A stretch of 64,000 nt of DNA from NCBI GenBank assembly GCA_030142905.1, contig JASJOG010000639.1:1-64000 (forward strand). The letters run 5' to 3'. Of this stretch, positions 47,450 through 60,929 are shown piece after piece. Position numbers and translations under genes: made by a program. Origin of the DNA: Heliopora coerulea (lineage: Eukaryota; Cnidaria; Anthozoa; Scleralcyonacea; Helioporidae). The notes beneath the pieces were generated by a model, which did not search any database, was not told the origin of the DNA, and saw only the letters and a list, made by a program, of their open reading frames with translations. Each line of letters begins with the position of its first letter. Within the stretch, counting starts at the first letter, position 1.

Positions 47450-49610
47450 TATCTAACGGTTTTAGTGTCCTTCATGAGAACAAGAAAACGATACCGCTAA
47501 AATTTAAGGGGAAAAGACTGAAGATGGGGGACTAGCTCTACACAAGAAACTACGATTAAGACTTGTTACTGAGCGAGCTCCTTATGGGAAAGTGTTTTCC
47601 GGGAACCTTTCGTACAGGCCAAGTGATACTGCAGGTTTTTCCTTCAAATTCGGTTCTGGGTTATAATCGTTCCCTCCCGAGCAAATGAATGTCAGATAAA
47701 TATTTCTTTTGCCTGATGCTATCTAGTTTTGCTTGAACGGAATAATTTTGTGGCAACGAATTTGTTTAGCGTTCATTAAATTCGATAACCCATACTGAAA
47801 CTTGTACAATCATTTTGAATTAAATTGCTCTAATGTTTGGGGATGTCTGTTCTTCTATTAAAGTAGGTGATGGCTTGACAAACCTTTTTTTTTTTTTTTG
47901 GTGGCAGTGGGGTATGAGAAGAGCCTGTGTTTGGATATTAAATGACAAAGTAGCAAAAAGCTCATCCATGACAATATTATATACTAGATCACTTCAGTCG
48001 GTATAGTAAACGTTTGGCAGAGAAAACTATGACTTGTTGACCGGGATGGCAGTACAAAAGTATTACTTGGGTTTGTAGAGTATGCTAAATTGGTTACGAA
48101 AAGAGGCTACCTTTCATACTTGTCTTTGATTTACAGAGCTCCTTGTCCTCCTTATGCAGCACACGGAAATCAGATCATTTAAAAGCTAAACCTCCACGGT
48201 TCTACGCAGTATTCTTTAGTCAGCAAAAAATGCGAAAAAGGAAAAACGGAGTGACAGGATTCGAAATGATGGGAAATAGAAAAGCGTTCCAACCACTGTT
48301 AACAATTGCCTGCTATGTAGAAAATCCTACATTGAACTCAGTTAATGCTGCAAAATCAAGAACGCACTCTCATTCAATTTAAAATATATTTAGTGTCAAC
48401 GTAATGCGTAGGTTTCAGATTTGCTTTTAGGGTAACGATTTGGGTTTAATTATGAAAATATCGTCGAGTTATTTCCGTATTATTGCCCTTCGAGATCCAA
48501 ATTCGACCACAAACGTCCCAGCGGCAGTCAATATGAGATGAGATTGCTCGTTTATCCAAAGAAACAACGTAACAAACGGAACTGTGGTGCATGAAATTGT
48601 TGAAAAGAAAATCGCTTCACTCGACAAATTCCAAAGTCGGCAGAGAAAGCCTTCACTTGTCGGTACATAAGAGAGAGGGATGTATTCTTTCGGTCCGTAA
48701 TGCATGCTTAGTTGGTCGCGCAAAGCAGCTTAACGTATAAGTTACAGCAGTCAAAGCAATGGCAGTGGAATTGTTTGAGTTTCGTGGGAGCGAGGTCCAA
48801 ATACGCAAGAATTGATAGAGTACTCTGATATCATAACAGCAGGAAATTCTAAACGCATGCTGTTGCTTTAATGCTTATTGAATTTTCTTTTTCTCTTCCT
48901 GCAAACACAACGTTATTGTTTTTTTTTTACGCCGCGAAACAGCGATAAAAAGTTACGGCACTTCATTTTCGTGTTATAAGTTGAATATATTTGATGCTTA
49001 CAGCAGTGTTGCCGCTGGTCAAAATAGCTCAAATCGTAATGGAATGCTTTAAACGGCTTACGGTGAGAACAATAAAGGCCTTGTTTTCTGGTGCTGCGGA
49101 TAGGGACATTGTTACCATTCCTGAGAGATGTGCCCCCACTGTGTAGGTTTTGAGGGGGCGAATGCCCCCGTTCCCACCGACCTTAGGCCAAAGGCTGTGG
49201 TATCCGCCCTCTTAGGTCTTGGAGTGCCATTATACGTGATAGCATTTGCAACTGGCGGAATTTTTTTTTCACGGATTTCTTTGATGAATTTCTATACATT
49301 TATTTAAACGAACTACAATATAGCAGTTTGTTTTAAAAAAATCCAAACACTGTAGAAAGACATGTGGCTCAAAAAGCTGATATCTTCTTTAACTTCATCA
49401 ACATCAAGTTCACTAAAACATTATGTGCTCTTATATAAGTTTTATAACTTGTTATTCTATCTTATTTCCCGTTTATTTCCTCGCAAATTAATTCGAAAAC
49501 CGCCGTTCACTTCCCATTGACGCTAATTAACAGTGAAATATCGTCACACAACTAATGGGTTCCACTTCTTCGTAAAAAATTAAGAAATCTGCTAAATTTT
49601 TTCCGTATAT
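47450..49610. other. Unit body without intact gene, copy 2
   Basis: Counterpart of 17250-19320. It includes a T tract near 47886-47899 and the recurrent block 48120-48730. No conserved open frame or signal-peptide exon was found. Confidence 0.5.
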
Positions 49611-49616
49611 TTACAG

Positions 49617-49866
49617 GATCCCAATACAACAGGTTCTTATCCTATCGTTCACGAAATGGCTTGTTGTGTCGTAAGTGAGGTTGCCAGCCTCTTCGGAGAC
49701 CGCGTAAACGCCCAACCCACAATGTCTGCCTTTATATAACATCGTTGTCGTAAGTGGTAGTTCATGAGACGTTGCTACCTTGTGGGCATCTGTCAGAACA
49801 AATGTTATACAAAATTTGGGTGCAAGACCAACCTGTGGAATAAAGTGCTTTGGGCGTCCAATTGTA
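49617..49866 (+). pseudogene. Relic cysteine-rich exon (unit 3, copy 2)
   Basis: Counterpart of 19322-19570. The acceptor atatttacag ends at 49616. In the cysteine-rich phase it meets TGA after Leu-Cys-Arg-Lys, and the later part is frameshifted, though the blocks for MRRCYLVGICQNKCYTKFGC remain readable in another frame. It ends with gtaagt (near 49864), the donor-like sequence seen in the other mature exons. Confidence 0.7.
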
Positions 49867-50399
49867 AGTGTCATGATTATATCATTTATGATCGTTTATT
49901 AGTAATTATTTAGTCAACCTAACACTTATAAGTTACATCTTCAGTTTCGATGAAATTGCGTAGAGATTTCTTACTAAGTCGACATATTTCTTCCCGTCAA
50001 ATCCTTCTGCGAGAACGCTTTTAGCAAAATGTCGATTATGGGTAACACAGGCCCGTCTAAACATATGTAAATATGGTTCACCCAAACCACACTGCAATCC
50101 ATTTTCATGTTTCTTGAAGCTTTATTGTATGCAATTTATTTTCGTTTCAATTAAGTTCTGAACAGGTTTTTGAAAGCATTTCACCAAGACCATGACATTT
50201 CTTCGCCTTTTAGGTATTCGTCACAATTTTCAGAAAGACTTTTTTTTTTTATTCAGTAATGAGCGCTATTTACCAACCTCCATAGTAATACGGCGAAAGA
50301 GACGTAATATACTAATATAGTAATTGGCTGTAATCACATATCGTTGAAGTTACAGGATGTTTATTTGATTATATTTGTTCAATCAATTGACATAAAGAT

Positions 50400-51400
50400 T
50401 GATTATTTCTGATTGAATTGCTGATCAATTGATAAATTGATTGGTTGTTTGGTTGATTGTTTGATTGATTAATTAATTGATCGATCGATGGGGAAATGGG
50501 TTGATGGATGAGAAGTTTGGCTGATTTGTGGTGCCTTTCGACCAAATCAAATCACAAGCAATCAAAACAAGTTGAATTGCACTAAATCATATGAAACCTA
50601 CTTAATCACCACCAAATCTGACCTTCATTTTACAATTCACGATTGACTATTCAGTTGAGGCTAAAAATGACCACCAGTCGACATTCCAAAACATCGTTCG
50701 TTGATTAGAACAGTTGCTTTTCACAACAACTCTTACCTGAACAATCAAACTCAACTAAATATTCACTCACTCTAGTTCAATTAAAACACAACGATTCATT
50801 CGAAAAACGTCTAAAACATCTTACCGTATAAGAACTCCTTGTTTATTGCACAACAACTGAACAAGCACTTCTCCGATCCAAAATCCCAAACACATCCCAA
50901 ATAACCTGCTTCAGTCTTTCAGTGTCGGTGAAAACGCCGAACGTTGAAAACTTTGTCGAGAGCCAGATGTTAATGGGACTGAAATATCAACAAGAAGCTG
51001 ATTCAAAACATTGTCTTTTACAGTGCAAAATACGTCGTGGATAAACAAACTTAGAGTGGATTTCCACTTGGTGCAAAATGTCACGCTCTAAGGAGCATTT
51101 GAATGGAAGCAAGCAGAAATCTATTCAATTTTAACAATACAACTGTCGCACGCGCGACATTTTCTACCAAGTAGAAATTCACCTTTACACCGATGAACAT
51201 AAAGAAATACCAACGTCATCTAGGCCGACGACATCTCTTGTTGAAGCAGCAAAATAAATTTAGATTACCAAAACTTGGTAAATTTCATTTTATTTAGAAA
51301 TGTAAGGTAACACATGTAATCTGTTAGATTAAAAAAATAATTCAAAAAGTTTATCAAATGCTGTTGGTTTTCTTCATTAGTGTAAGACGACCAGGATATT
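50400..51400. repeat. Unit tail after relic exon, copy 2
   Basis: Counterpart of 20095-22280 without the PLE. GATT-type repeats lie at about 50400-50530. The pre-insertion target of the PLE is seen here as a single atcaaaacaagttgaattgc near 50558. Confidence 0.7.
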
Positions 51401-52489
51401 AAGGCTAAAATTCAACTGAAAAATGTCAACATGGTCCATTATCTTGATATAAGCGGAAATAAAATTCCAGACTCGGTAACCAAGATGGAGGTTCTCACAG
51501 GGAAGTATTTGACTTAGATCTTCGTAGACTGCGAAACACATTCTCGTACACATCCCGCAAATTAGAAAATTCCAGAATTTTCAACGTATGGATACCTATG
51601 ATTTCTTCTTAATTGCCACCATAAATTAACCGCGAAAATTTCTTGCCAAAGCTTACTCCAAAATCACTACTACTCAACATCTACAAAACATCCTTCGCTT
51701 ACCACACCACTCACTTTGCGTTTTCCTGAAAATTCTTACCTCGACAATCAAACTCAACTAAATATTCGTACACACTAGTTCAATTAAAACGTCCCAGACA
51801 CATTCGAAAAACCTATGAAACATCTTACCCAATAATAAGTCTTCCGTTATTGCTAACCTGGTGAACTAGCAGTTCTCCCATTCAAAACTCCATACACATC
51901 CCAAATAGTTCAGTCTTCTTGTCGCAGTTAAAACGCACAATGTTCAAAACTTGTTCCATACTCAGATGTTAATTGGACTAAAAGTTAAAAGAAAACTTAG
52001 TGAATACATTGTTTCTTACAGTGTGATGGAAACGTTGTCGATCAACAATTTTAAACTGATGAACAGAAAAAAATCCCAACGTCATTTGGAGAGACGGCAT
52101 CTTTTGTTGCGGGAGCATAATATCGTTAGATTGCAAAACATGATTAATTTCTCCGCATGTATATTAGAAATGTGAAGAAGTCAGAGACGTAGATAGTGGG
52201 GTTCAGGGAGATATTGTCGCACACCTTCGAACGATAGATAACACAAAAACAAGTGGAGTAAAAACCATGACAATCAGGTAAAATAAAAAATACGTGAAGC
52301 TGCTAATACCGAAGAGTGCTGCGGTCCGGATATCAAAGAAAATCCGATACCATTGTACTAATTCTCGTTAAACACCATCGAAATCTATAAGAAGTGGGGC
52401 TTTTTCTAGCTGCTGTAACAAGGTGATAGAATATTATCTAAGGCAAGTACTATATTTGACACGCGCCTCCTTAGTTTCTGATTTAGGAA

Positions 52490-55400
52490 AACCAAGCACT
52501 AAAGTAACTTTAGTGAAAATGATTTAGTAAAGCATTTTTAAGTTTACATAGACGAGTAATACCTTAATGCATTAATACCTTGATGATTTTTGGACTTTTC
52601 AAATACACTGAAGCAATCTAATGCTTTTAGCAATTGCTGAAATATCACTTATATCATCGTTGGCGTAATTTATTGGATAAAACGTGCATTAAATATTTCA
52701 ATATTTTTATGAGTTTGATTTGTAAATTGTGATCGGTTTATTTCAAACATTAAAATGGTATTTATTTAAAAGAGTCTTACATAGAGCCAAAAACTCTGTT
52801 CAAACAACTGAGGATAGTAATGATTTGTCCATGTAAAGAAAAATATCTTTTTGTAAAACCTTATACAGACAATGATAGCTGGGGGATTAAGCCTTCGTAA
52901 CATAAAAATTAAATTTCACACATTTTTCCATTTCCAAAATCAGATGATAACTAGCATGCCTTCCTCTCCCAACTATAAAGGTATCGCTACGTCGCTGAGA
53001 GTAGCACGTGCTATCTTTTAAAGTGAGAAAAATATAGTTAAAAAAGTTTATCAAACTATAGTGGTTTTCTTTATTAGTACCAGGAGGACAAGATAAGGTT
53101 AAAAATTAAATAAAAAAACCGAAACAAAAAAGCCAGAGATGAACCATTAACCTTACACCAATTTCCATTTACAAGCGGGATTTTCTTTACGATTATTATT
53201 CTGGTGTACGCAACAAACTACTAACAGTATACGCAGCAACATATCAGCTGACGATTCACTTTAGTTTGTCCACGACGCTCTTCCCAGTTTAGCACATACT
53301 CCCAAACGTCAATCACAAAGTACTAAATCGCAAGTCCAAATGAGTGAAATAAAAAAAATCCGAAGTTAATGCAGTTCTGCCCATATTGCGCAAAGTCGAA
53401 AATTCGAATTTTTTCAACGTAAATATAGCTATTCTTCTTAATTTCTACCGAAATACAATCCCAAAAAATTCTCACTAAAACTTACAAGGCCGAATAAAAT
53501 GCGTATTGTCTATTAGATCCTGACACCTCAGCAACAAATCACCGTGTCTCACCGCGAAGCTTAGCCATATAACTGGTACTATATTTACAATATCAGTGGC
53601 GGTGTTGTATCGAGTATATAATCTTCATGCTACAGCCGCGTAATATCATGTCCGATGCAATACGACGCGAATATCGTCAAGTACTTATGACTCGAATACA
53701 GCTAAGCGACCATGTTCTTCCAAATTGTCCAACATTCCAACGATTTTAGTCGAGAAGGTAACACGAAAACACTACGTAAATCAGGACATGTACAGCGTTG
53801 ATAGTGTTGCTTAGCTGGTGATGAGCTACAGACGGTCAACGATGTTGTGTTGCACCATGTAAACAATGTCGTGCTCAACTTGTTCTTCAAAATGATAAAG
53901 ATTTCAACGATTTTAAACTAGAAAATAAGACGAAAAGGACATCTACACCAGGAGCCTCCACAGTGTTGTTAAGTTAATGATGAGCTACCTCCGAGTTGAG
54001 CTTCATGAGCAAGGTTGTGTTGTGATTCTAGCTCCGTGCAGTTGACTGATCAAAGTTACCTTGGTCAAATGTGTCAGTAGTGTCATCCAATTTGACTTTA
54101 CCAAGCACAGCACGTCTTCTCCCAGTACTAGTTCCGGTTTCCTCCCCTAATAACTCTGAAGCAAATAGGGCTGCCCCTACCTGGAAAGAAGCAAACCCTT
54201 AACGAGGTGATAGGGTTATCCAGTATAACAATGACACTTTACTTTGTTTTACCTTCACTTTTATCGACCTTTTATCAAATAGGTTTCAAACAGTTAAATT
54301 GAGCTAAAGGTTGTTGCTCAGAATCGGGTTTACTATGCCATATGGTGATAACTTAGGTCTGTGATGAATAGTTATTGCGATAAACGATTTGGTTTTTAAC
54401 AATGCCGGCTTACACAAGTTTGTGGCTAATTTTACGACTTCAGAAGTTGTTTACAAACAAGAACCGAGTGGAATCGAATGCTACGTAACACTACGTATTT
54501 CATTTTTCAAACATCCGAAGGAATTTCTCGAGGTAAAAGTACACAATATAGAAGCCTGGAGGTAGTAAATTGTGGGAAATCAGCTTAGTTACTAAGCTAA
54601 CTTACTAAGCATATATTTGTGAATTAGTGCAGAAAACTTCGAAAGGCAATAGTTCTTCGTACACCTTAAACAGGCTGACGTACCATTACAAGACCTAGTG
54701 TTTACCGAATAATAAATAACAGCTCAATAATCGCCCGGACCCCTTATATTTTTTATTCCATTAAGATTTCCGGCTGCTAATTTTATCGCTAGACGTTAAG
54801 ACTTAGAGTTATTCCGTGTAACATGCATTGTATCTGTTTTGGATTGTGTGGTTTCCGCGTTTAAATACTATCTGGAAGCAACCCCATTTAACTTCCAGCA
54901 ATAAAGTCTCCTATGAGGTCTTGAGTTCTCTATAATCCCATCTTACAACCGCGATCATTGTTTCTCCCACTCATATGAAATATCAAAGGGATTTGATGCC
55001 GTACCTTCTCAGGCTCGGCCGTCTCTATAAATCGTAAGGATTAACTGTTTCCCAACGGGATTACACCTGTCTTTGATAGCTGGTAACGGCCGTCACTAAT
55101 CTCAAAGAATTCAAACATTTTGAATGAAAGCCCTTCGTCAGAGAAAGAACACGTTTCTTTCTCTGACAAAGATCTTTTGCTCGAAACGATGGAATTCTTG
55201 GAGATTAGTCACGGCAGTTAGTAACTTTGAAACTTTTACCTTATTTAACACTGTCTACTATTTTTATATCAGTCTCATTTTACCCTGGCTAAAGCCGGAC
55301 AATTTTATTTGTAATGTGCACAGCTCCCGCAGTCAAAGTGTCAAGCAATATATCAGTTGTTGAAGATATGACTATGTTGTAACAAAACGTTCCCATACAT

Positions 55401-55740
55401 GTTTGAGGATTTCCATTCTTCTTTTCAAGTATCTATCAACTTCAATGAAACCTTGTTTTCAATGATCTCAAACTTCCCTGGAACATTCGATGTGCGACGA
55501 GCTTGCTTAATTATCGCAAAACTTAAAGAAAGCAAACCTCTAAGAGTCGTGCATAAAAATTTTGCAAGTGCAGGTGATTGCGTTAGTTGGTAAAGCAAAG
55601 AGTCGGCAGAGAAAACCTTAACTGCTTCGTACATGAGGCGAAATATCTCCTTCTAGTCGGTAAAGCACGTTAAATTAGTCGTGATGTAATATGCCTGACC
55701 TCTCATATGTATGTGGGAGAAGCTGTCTCATGCTTTGTGC
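52490..55740. repeat. Module A, third long copy
   Basis: A diverged copy of 1-3200, at the position where copy 1 has module A start (23220-23890), then the Crypton relic. Landmarks include the block near 52990 (cgctacgtc), the PLE-tail palindrome at 55105-55205 and the 90-bp block near 55590-55700. No intact gene. Confidence 0.7.
55105..55205. mobile_element. Inverted pair of PLE 3' tails, third copy
   Basis: Counterpart of 2555-2650. The right half reads ctgacaa in place of ctgacga, so the hammerhead-like core is damaged. Confidence 0.5.
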
Positions 55741-56329
55741 TTTATTACGTATCGACACTACTATGTAGGATTACAAAGTGTCGCACTCTATACAGCACTT
55801 AGTTTAAGAAAATGACAAAACAATGCATGAAAACATGTCACTTGAAAACTCCTGCCTCTCACTTCTCCAAGATTCAGCTAACACTTAAACGTTGAATACT
55901 CTAACCCTAACTTTACGACGATAAAACTAAATCAGTTTTAATTGAAAAGTTTGATTCAAAGTTACGTTGAAAAGTTAACGCGCGTATATAAATTTAAAAG
56001 ATGAGAGTAACTATACATCTTTAATCTTTAAAACTGTCAACTTAAACCAGTTGATTTACATAGAATAAGTGCATGACTATTGACAAAAAACAAACGAGCA
56101 ACTAAATTCAAAAGAACACGTATAAGAGATTGTCCGGAGTCGAGAACATTGTTTTTCTATTCCAACAAAGACGTTTCTTAATATAGTTCTAGACACTTTA
56201 GTTTCCTAAAGTATCAAGTGATAAGTCTGCCAAAGTATTTTGTTTTGTCCCACTGCTCAAGCTCTTCAAGCGAATATGGTTTCCTCTCCCAAGTTCTAAA
56301 ATCAATATCATTGAGGGAAGTCGTGTCAC

Positions 56330-59050
56330 CAAGTCACCAGCTTATACTTATAAAAAACCGAAAAATATCTTCCAACATGAACGGAATATTTTCAGACTCC
56401 AATACCATCTACAGAAGTCTATTTAGGGTTAAAGTATGGCTCTAATAACAACTGGTATGAATAAAATTACAAAATTATCTCGAAAATATTACGTCGCATC
56501 AACCGAGTGCCCAATACTTTGGCTCACTAAACCACTTCCTGATGCTTCCGACTTCATTTAAGAAAGACCTCGACAGCTATCTTAACAAGCGTCTATCCTC
56601 GAGTGGAAAAAGCTTCTTGACAACGATAAACGTCGTTGCTGGCATCATTAAATTTCACATAAATCAGAGTAGCTTTGTAATAATAGTACATGAGAATATT
56701 TGACTCCAACATATTAGCCGGAGCCATAGTGACTCATGTCTTTCCAAACTCTTCTAAACAGCGAAAATTTCCATTTTATTTTTGAAAAACGTATTACTGA
56801 TGGCAAGGATGCATATTCATATATAGTGTCCTTGTTGTATGGAAGATTCTCCCTAAAACCTCTTCATCCCCAACTTAAATTTTCCTTCCGCGCCTATGAT
56901 ATTTGGCTTACCATAAGTATTGAAACTGATTCCGTTTTCTGTAAGCTCTCAGCTAAACAAAGAAATATATTTAAAATTATTCCGAGCTAATTTTCACCTA
57001 TTTCATCGTGCGGCTTTAGCTTGCCAAAGATTCTTTTATGTAATTTGCTCCTATATTCTGAATAAAGTTTCATAGCTTTGAATACAGGCATAGATCATTA
57101 AATGAGCGAACACATGTTCTGGTAGCTACGGCCTGCAAGCCCAGGGTTTGCAGCAAATTTCGACAAACATTCTCAGGTCCGCAGCTCAGCGGTAACGCTG
57201 GGGATTTTTGGCATCCGAGTTGTTCCGTGATTTCAAGTGTTAAATTTACCCTCGCGGTCATTCACAGCTTCCTTAAGGTGCTGATGTAAAGTCAGAGTTG
57301 GATAGAAGTGGGTCCCAAGTACAGATAATTTCAACAAAAGTAAACAGCACTACGGCCATAATGAAACTTGGTCTTGCAAACTGTCTCCCTACAAATCAAA
57401 GAAATTCCACACAAGACAATCATGACACCGAAGATGGAATATTAGAGTGCGTCATCGGTCCCATATTTCAACAAAGATACAGGAAATGCCTCATCCATAG
57501 TCAAGTGTTTTCTCCTAAAATTGATTAATAACAACAATTGTTGGCAGTTCTCCATTTATATTACATTATCTAAATATTATGTGGGGAAATCAATTTACTT
57601 AATTCAACATTGTGGAAATCAGCTCGAAAGCTTATGCTCCTCTGCTTTCCGTTCACTAGTTTTTTTTTTCAAAATATGTATGCATATTAATATACATTAT
57701 ACCTTATACTTCTATGGCACCTGTATGTTATTTGCGTAAAACAGTGTAAATAAATAATGTTATCTTATGTTATGTTATGCTAAAGTGTAAAGCAAACTGA
57801 GGAAAGCTCCACAGTTTTGATGAAACATACTGGAGTGCACGAGAGAAAAAGTAACACTGAATTTGATGTATAAGTTAAGCCATCAGATAATATACACATA
57901 CCACAAAATACCTAGACACTCCCAGTGAAATGCGTACTCCAGTCAATAATTCTTTTAAATATCGGAAACCTACGTTTCATAAAGATGTATTCAAATTTTC
58001 ATTTTTGTCACGAACGAATATCGATTGGAATTTTTGCCAGGCCAATCTAGTAAATAGGCATCCGTTTGACCATTTCAGACAAAAACATGATTATCTAAAT
58101 GTTCATTTGCAATGTTGCGATTTTTACGCGTAAACGTATGCGGCATAAATTAGTATCTTTCCTGTTTTTCATTTTTAAATTGAAACTTTAGTGAACAATA
58201 GTCAGGGAAAGATCAAAATCACGTTTCCCACCAAGTAAATGTCGATGTGGAAAACACGAAATACAGGCATAGACGAAAGTTATAGTAATCCGGTTAAAAA
58301 TTACTGCAAAGGAAACCTCTTAATATTTTCGATTGGTAAGTTTGTAATTCCCATTCAGCATCCGTTACAAAAACATAATCCACAACCTATTAAACCATAT
58401 AAGTATATGCAAACATTGTGTATTCTGGATCGAAATGCATGCTCTATATCTGAGCACCTATAAACCAACTGAGCCCTTCTTCACATTTCCGTCGTGTCTC
58501 GCCGACATATCGTCACTCTAATTCTCCAGCCGTGCAACCTAATAGGCAGTTATTCAATTTACTTGCGTGACTTTGGGAAAATACATCAATTAACTACAAG
58601 AACCAACACGAAAGAGTATCACAGACTGTAATCTTGACGAAATAAAAATTATTAAACAAGCCCCAAGTGAGATTGTACACGATACAACAGAGATGTAATA
58701 AAACGATCACCTTTTACGATTCATTAAAAATTATATAAGTACATATGCACAAACATTATCAGGCCATGACCAGGAGTGAATTTAAGGAGGAAAACTTCAA
58801 GTTAATCACCATTATCCTCCATCACAAATAAATATTCGCCACACTTAACTATTGAATAATTTGTTGCAGTGCGGTTTGCACGTGTTTCCTCAACAATGTT
58901 TCCATTCACATTTTCCCCCTGGAGTCGCAAATTATATATCCACTCACTAAAAATGGGTTCGTCACTTTGTTAAATATGAATCAAAGGAACTCAATGCATA
59001 ATATTTACTATAAGGCATACATCGCTTTTAATTATACACGCTAGCCTCTC
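56330..59050. other. Single-copy flank, no recognised gene
   Basis: It lies to the right of the duplication. Open frames of up to 84 codons (for example 56736-56990) have no recognisable domain, signal peptide or splice context. One repeat unit (57085-57320) lies here. A TTATG-type short repeat is present near 57760-57780. Confidence 0.45.
57085..57320 (-). repeat. Dispersed ~200-bp repeat, copy a
   Basis: It shares the order of a gggg(a)tttttggc(a/t)tc block, a short spacer with aagtgttaaat, a ctt(c)ctt.aggtgctg block and agt.agagt.gatagaagtggg with the stretches at 60655-60850 and 60930-61120. The three copies are diverged. Minus-strand frames are open in places but do not stay in one frame across copies, so it is probably a non-coding repeat or a decayed exon. 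Confidence 0.55.
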
Positions 59051-59059
59051 GCAACTTTT

Positions 59060-60230
59060 TTGAACTAAGCTGATTTACAGGAGGGGCGCGATACCTTATA
59101 AATACAAATAAAACTATACTAACTACTACTACTACTACTACATATTTATAAAAGCTAAATTAGATATAAATTAGATTAAAAATAATTACAAACTGTATAT
59201 TCACTATATGCAAGTCAACATGGTTCATGTGAAAGACAGGTAGGCAATGCTACGTTTGAATTGATGAAGCGAAGTCGCTTTCTTAGCCTCTAGTGGAAGA
59301 TTAATCCATAACATTGAGCCACTATATCTAAAGCTTCGCTTAAGAAAATTAGTTTTCGGCTTTGGAAGTGCTAGATCAGTTTCAAGATTACGTAAGTCAT
59401 ACCCTCTATTCAGATCTCTAAGTCTAACAAGGCTTTCTGTTAAGCATCGTGCCGTATTTTGGTTGAGAACCTTATACAGCAGGACGCTCTTCAATTTAGC
59501 ACGCCTTACATGAAGAGAGTCCCACTGTAGACTTTCCAGAAGTTCATTCGATCTAATTTCATATCCTGTTCCTGTAATGACTCTGGCAGCACGATTTTGA
59601 AGTGTTTGCAATTTGTCTTTTAATTTCTTATTACATGTATCCCACAAGGGAGAACAATAATCGAAATATGGCTGAATTAAAGATTTGTACAGTTTGATAA
59701 GAAAGCATGAGGGAACAAATGGTTTAATTCTCCTCAAAGCACCTATGCCAGACCAAATCTTTAAGCATAGTTTTTCAATATAAATATCAAAGGTCAATAT
59801 CTCATCAAGATCGACTCCCAAACATTTGTAGGAGGTAACAGACGATATTGAATTATTATTCATGGTTATTCTGGAATGCAGATCTGCAACTTTGGATGTC
59901 AAATTAGGTTTAGATCCTATAACCATAAACTTGGTTTTTGAGGAATGGGATTGGAGTTTATTTAAGGTTAACCAATCTACTATATTCTCTAAATCTGAGT
60001 TCAAGTTATGGGCTAACTCTACAGGATCACACGAGGAAGCAAATATTTGTGTATCATCAGCATATAAACAGGGTGTTGTTAAATTAAGACAATTGGGTAA
60101 ATCGTTTATATAAATTAAGAACAACAAAGGGCCAAGTATTGACCCTTGCGGAATACCACTTATTATTTTACCTTTTCCAGAAAGAAAGCCATTTATGAGG
60201 CATTGTTGATATCGATTTTGTTGATATTGA
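59060..60230 (-). mobile_element. 5'-truncated LINE (non-LTR retrotransposon)
   Basis: The element runs on the minus strand, with the coding part at 59225-60200 and a 3' UTR extending to about 59060 that includes a TAG trinucleotide run (near 59127-59142). The 5' end is cut within the reverse transcriptase domain, as usual for incomplete reverse transcription. Target-site duplications were not identified. Confidence 0.8.
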
Positions 60231-60274
60231 TTCCATTGTTGATATCGAAACAAAAAATACGGCCTTCGACGCAT
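59225..60274 (-). pseudogene. LINE reverse transcriptase, C-terminal part
   Basis: An open frame of 349 codons. Residues from about 25 onward match a Jockey/CR1/Rex-type reverse transcriptase: SGIPQGSILGPLLFLIYIND (motif around residue 40), LYADDTQIF with the catalytic YADD, a thumb region with YKCLGVDLD, then LYKSLIQPYFDYCSPLWD and LQNRAARVITG. The first 20 or so residues, rich in Tyr-Gln-Gln, come from a local short repeat (near 60205-60245) and are not part of the element. The endonuclease and the first polymerase motifs are missing. The frame is unbroken, so the insertion is fairly young. Confidence 0.87.
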
Positions 60275-60654
60275 TTATGCTTCTGTAAATATTATATTTC
60301 CCTTATATTTGCTAGGTATTTTTACTATTTCGAAATTAGGACAAATCTATCTCGTCACTCAGTTATAAACGTCCGCGGAGTTTAAACCTCTTACTTCAAT
60401 TCCATATCTTAGGTTACACTATTTGTATTCCCCTATACATATTATAAAATCTTCTCTTTTCGGTCTAAAGCACATTTATCCATGAAGTAAGCACTTGAAA
60501 ATCTAACGTGGTAACGCTCCAAAAATTTACAAGTTCTTTCGTTGCTAAACTATATATTTTCTCTAACCTTTGAAAACAAAAAGCGACAATTATATGAAAG
60601 AACGCATCCAGTGGTCGCTACAGTTAGCGAGCCAACAGTTTGAAAGAAATTTCA

Positions 60655-60850
60655 ACCAACACAGTGCAAGTTTGTAGCGGCAACTAAAGCTAGGGGTTTT
60701 TGGCTTCTGAGTTCCTTTGCTACTTCAAGAGTTAGATCCGCACTTTGTTCATTCCTAAATTGTCTCCGGTGCTGGAGTGCAGCCAGAGTAGAACAGAAGT
60801 GGTTTTGGAAGCATCTTAAGCACATTTGAGGAAACATATGTCATATCTTT
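60655..60850 (-). repeat. Dispersed ~200-bp repeat, copy b
   Basis: Second copy of the repeat at 57085. It includes ggggtttttggcttctgag and ggtgctggagtgcagccagag and is followed by a catatcttttcgat sequence shared with copy c. Confidence 0.55.
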
Positions 60851-60929
60851 TCGATTATCAATTTTCTGAACAAAAAACACTTGTTTTTTGGGGTTTTTTT
60901 TTAACAAATTCAAGAGGGTGCAAGCTTCT

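Larger units (their letters stand above)
30724..56330. repeat. Segmental tandem duplication, copy 2
   Basis: Second copy of the large duplicated block. Its left edge (30724) follows a sequence (29600-30720) that resembles 22300-23230 and 51400-52490, so the junction lies inside an older, smaller tandem repeat. It lacks the PLE at 20291-21494 and the Crypton relic of copy 1. It carries its own insertions at 32001-32286, 37762-38009 and about 44178-44461. Confidence 0.93.

Noticed and set aside
48143..48382. 79-codon frame in the recurrent unit block
   Set aside because: The homologous blocks at 17940, 6380 and 35800 do not keep the frame or the start.
59225..60274. Taking the ATG at 60274 as the true start of the reverse transcriptase
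   Set aside because: The first residues derive from a local ttgatat-type repeat; family similarity starts only about 25 residues later, so the start is incidental.
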